From NCBI GenBank assembly GCA_050013835.1, contig JBEKEM010000003.1, positions 107,211 through 171,210 of the forward strand: a stretch of 64,000 bases of DNA. Direction: 5' to 3'. How positions within the stretch are numbered: position 1 is the first letter of the stretch; every line of letters begins with the position of its first letter. The DNA comes from Bog-793 sp050013835. Lineage in GTDB: Bacteria > Actinomycetota > Acidimicrobiia > Acidimicrobiales > Bog-793. The translations under genes and the position numbers were made by a program. The notes beneath the pieces are model-generated. The model worked only from the letters and a program-made list of their open reading frames with translations, did not search any database and was not told the DNA's origin. This document shows positions 63,409 through 64,000 of the stretch, piece by piece.

Positions 63409-63766
63409 GCCGCGGCTCTCCAGGCCGGCGCAACGGGACCGGCACCGCGGTGGTGATGCGGGCGACGGAAGCGCCGCCACACTCCATGTCGCGGACGCGC
63501 CGGCCGCTCTTCGTCACTCATGCGAAGTCGTCTGCCCCCGCCCGAAACCCGGTCGCCGGGAGCGACGCCTCCGGCGCGCCGCTCTCCCTGTCACGTTCTA
63601 GCCGAGGGACGCCGGGCGGCCCCACCGGCGTCGGCGCCGGGGGCGGGCACCCGTGCCCCGGGCCGCCGGGCGGCTCGTCCGGACGACAAAAGGGGCCCGG
63701 CTGTGCGCCGGGCCCCTTCCGGTCTCGATCTGAAAAACGGATCAAGAATCTATGGCGACTGCCTGC
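63409..63766. other. Intergenic region after the TauE/SafE gene
   Basis: 358 bp without a supported gene; it carries the terminator at 63690-63718. The short frames present are Arg/Pro-rich and look like GC noise. Confidence 0.4.
63690..63718 (-). terminator. Rho-independent terminator
   Basis: AAGGGGCCCGGC / GCCGGGCCCCTT makes a perfect 12-bp stem with a 5-base loop. On the minus strand it is followed by TTTTGTCG, so it ends the gene at 63767-64000. Confidence 0.8.
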
Positions 63767-64000
63767 CTAGGCCAGTGAGCAGACGTTGCCGCCACCGCTG
63801 ACGACGTAGGTGTCGTAGTTCTGCCAGTTGGCTGCCGTCCCGGGTGCGGGCGGCGGGTTGCCGGCGTCGACAAAGACCTGGCCGGTCGCGGCACCGGTGA
63901 CGGTCACCGTGGCCGAGCTGCCGGCGGCGTTGATGTACGTGACGGTGTTCGTCGCGGTCCCGAGGCCGACGAAGTAGTAGGAGTTGTTGGCCGGCCAGCT
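63767..64000 (-). CDS. C-terminus of a probably exported protein, partial
   Basis: The last 77 residues of a gene that begins beyond the window. They contain no Lys, Arg, His or Glu and are rich in Gly, Ala, Thr, Asn, Tyr and Val (for example TATNTVTYINAAGSSATVTVTG), with one Cys near the end (GGGNVCSLA). This composition suits an extracellular beta-rich or pilin-like surface protein. The strong terminator at 63690 follows. Family not recognised. Confidence 0.6.
   Translation of the reverse strand, partial: SWPANNSYYFVGLGTATNTVTYINAAGSSATVTVTGAATGQVFVDAGNPPPAPGTAANWQNYDTYVVSGGGNVCSLA

Overview
The window is high-GC actinobacterial chromosome. Two WhiB regulators, a DivIVA-type coiled-coil protein, a UPF0182 membrane protein, a PDZ/Lon-like protease and the succinate dehydrogenase layout point to Actinomycetota, and my guess is an Acidimicrobiia-like lineage. 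The lineage call is inference; no rRNA is present.

Region 1 (1 to about 18.4 kb) is the int-proximal end of an integrative conjugative element inserted at the 3' end of an initiator tRNA-Met gene (18335-18411, minus). From the left it holds a partial SARP/BTAD-like regulator and a 200-bp leader with eleven GGGAG boxes. A tightly packed transfer operon follows: pilin-like protein, VirB6/TrbL-like channel protein, SCO6880-like protein, VirB4-like ATPase, TraG/VirD4 coupling ATPase, a hypothetical protein and an excisionase-like HTH protein, mostly joined by 4-bp stop/start overlaps. Between the excisionase and the integrase lies defence-type cargo: a 646-aa unknown protein with a nuclease-like C-terminus, McrB and McrC (type IV restriction), a DEDDh exonuclease, and a J-domain/Mrr-like/membrane fusion. 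The integrase lies directly downstream of the tRNA. The other element end is outside the window.

Region 2 (18.5-40.3 kb) is core chromosome: UPF0182 protein, DivIVA/phage-head-like fusion, Lon-like PDZ protease, HEAT-repeat protein, MreB-like actin, a pseudo-HtrA, a DUF2342-like zincin relative, two WhiB proteins, glutamate formimidoyltransferase, sdhCAB, SCP2-like protein, malate and isocitrate dehydrogenases, methylenetetrahydrofolate reductase, an MFS transporter and a DUF6629-like protein.

Region 3 (40340-49999) is a 9.66-kb sugar-use cassette: two GH42 beta-galactosidases, two ABC permeases, a binding protein and a divergent LacI regulator with a perfect 20-bp palindromic operator. It is bounded by imperfect 18-bp terminal inverted repeats and flanked by a perfect 8-bp direct repeat, GGCCGGAC. 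The whole cassette therefore looks like one transposed unit without a recognisable transposase.

Region 4 (50.0-64.0 kb) returns to core genes: folD, purH, purN, sucD and sucC in one minus-strand run, a hemerythrin-like protein, a UvrD/PcrA helicase, guaA, a decayed repeat region sharing the cassette's end sequences (60376-61157), an alpha/beta hydrolase, a DinB-like protein, a TauE/SafE permease, and the C-terminus of a probably exported protein. The central-metabolism genes (sdh, mdh, icd, sucCD) supply much of the TCA cycle; folD, metF, ftcD and purN/purH connect through one-carbon folate chemistry.
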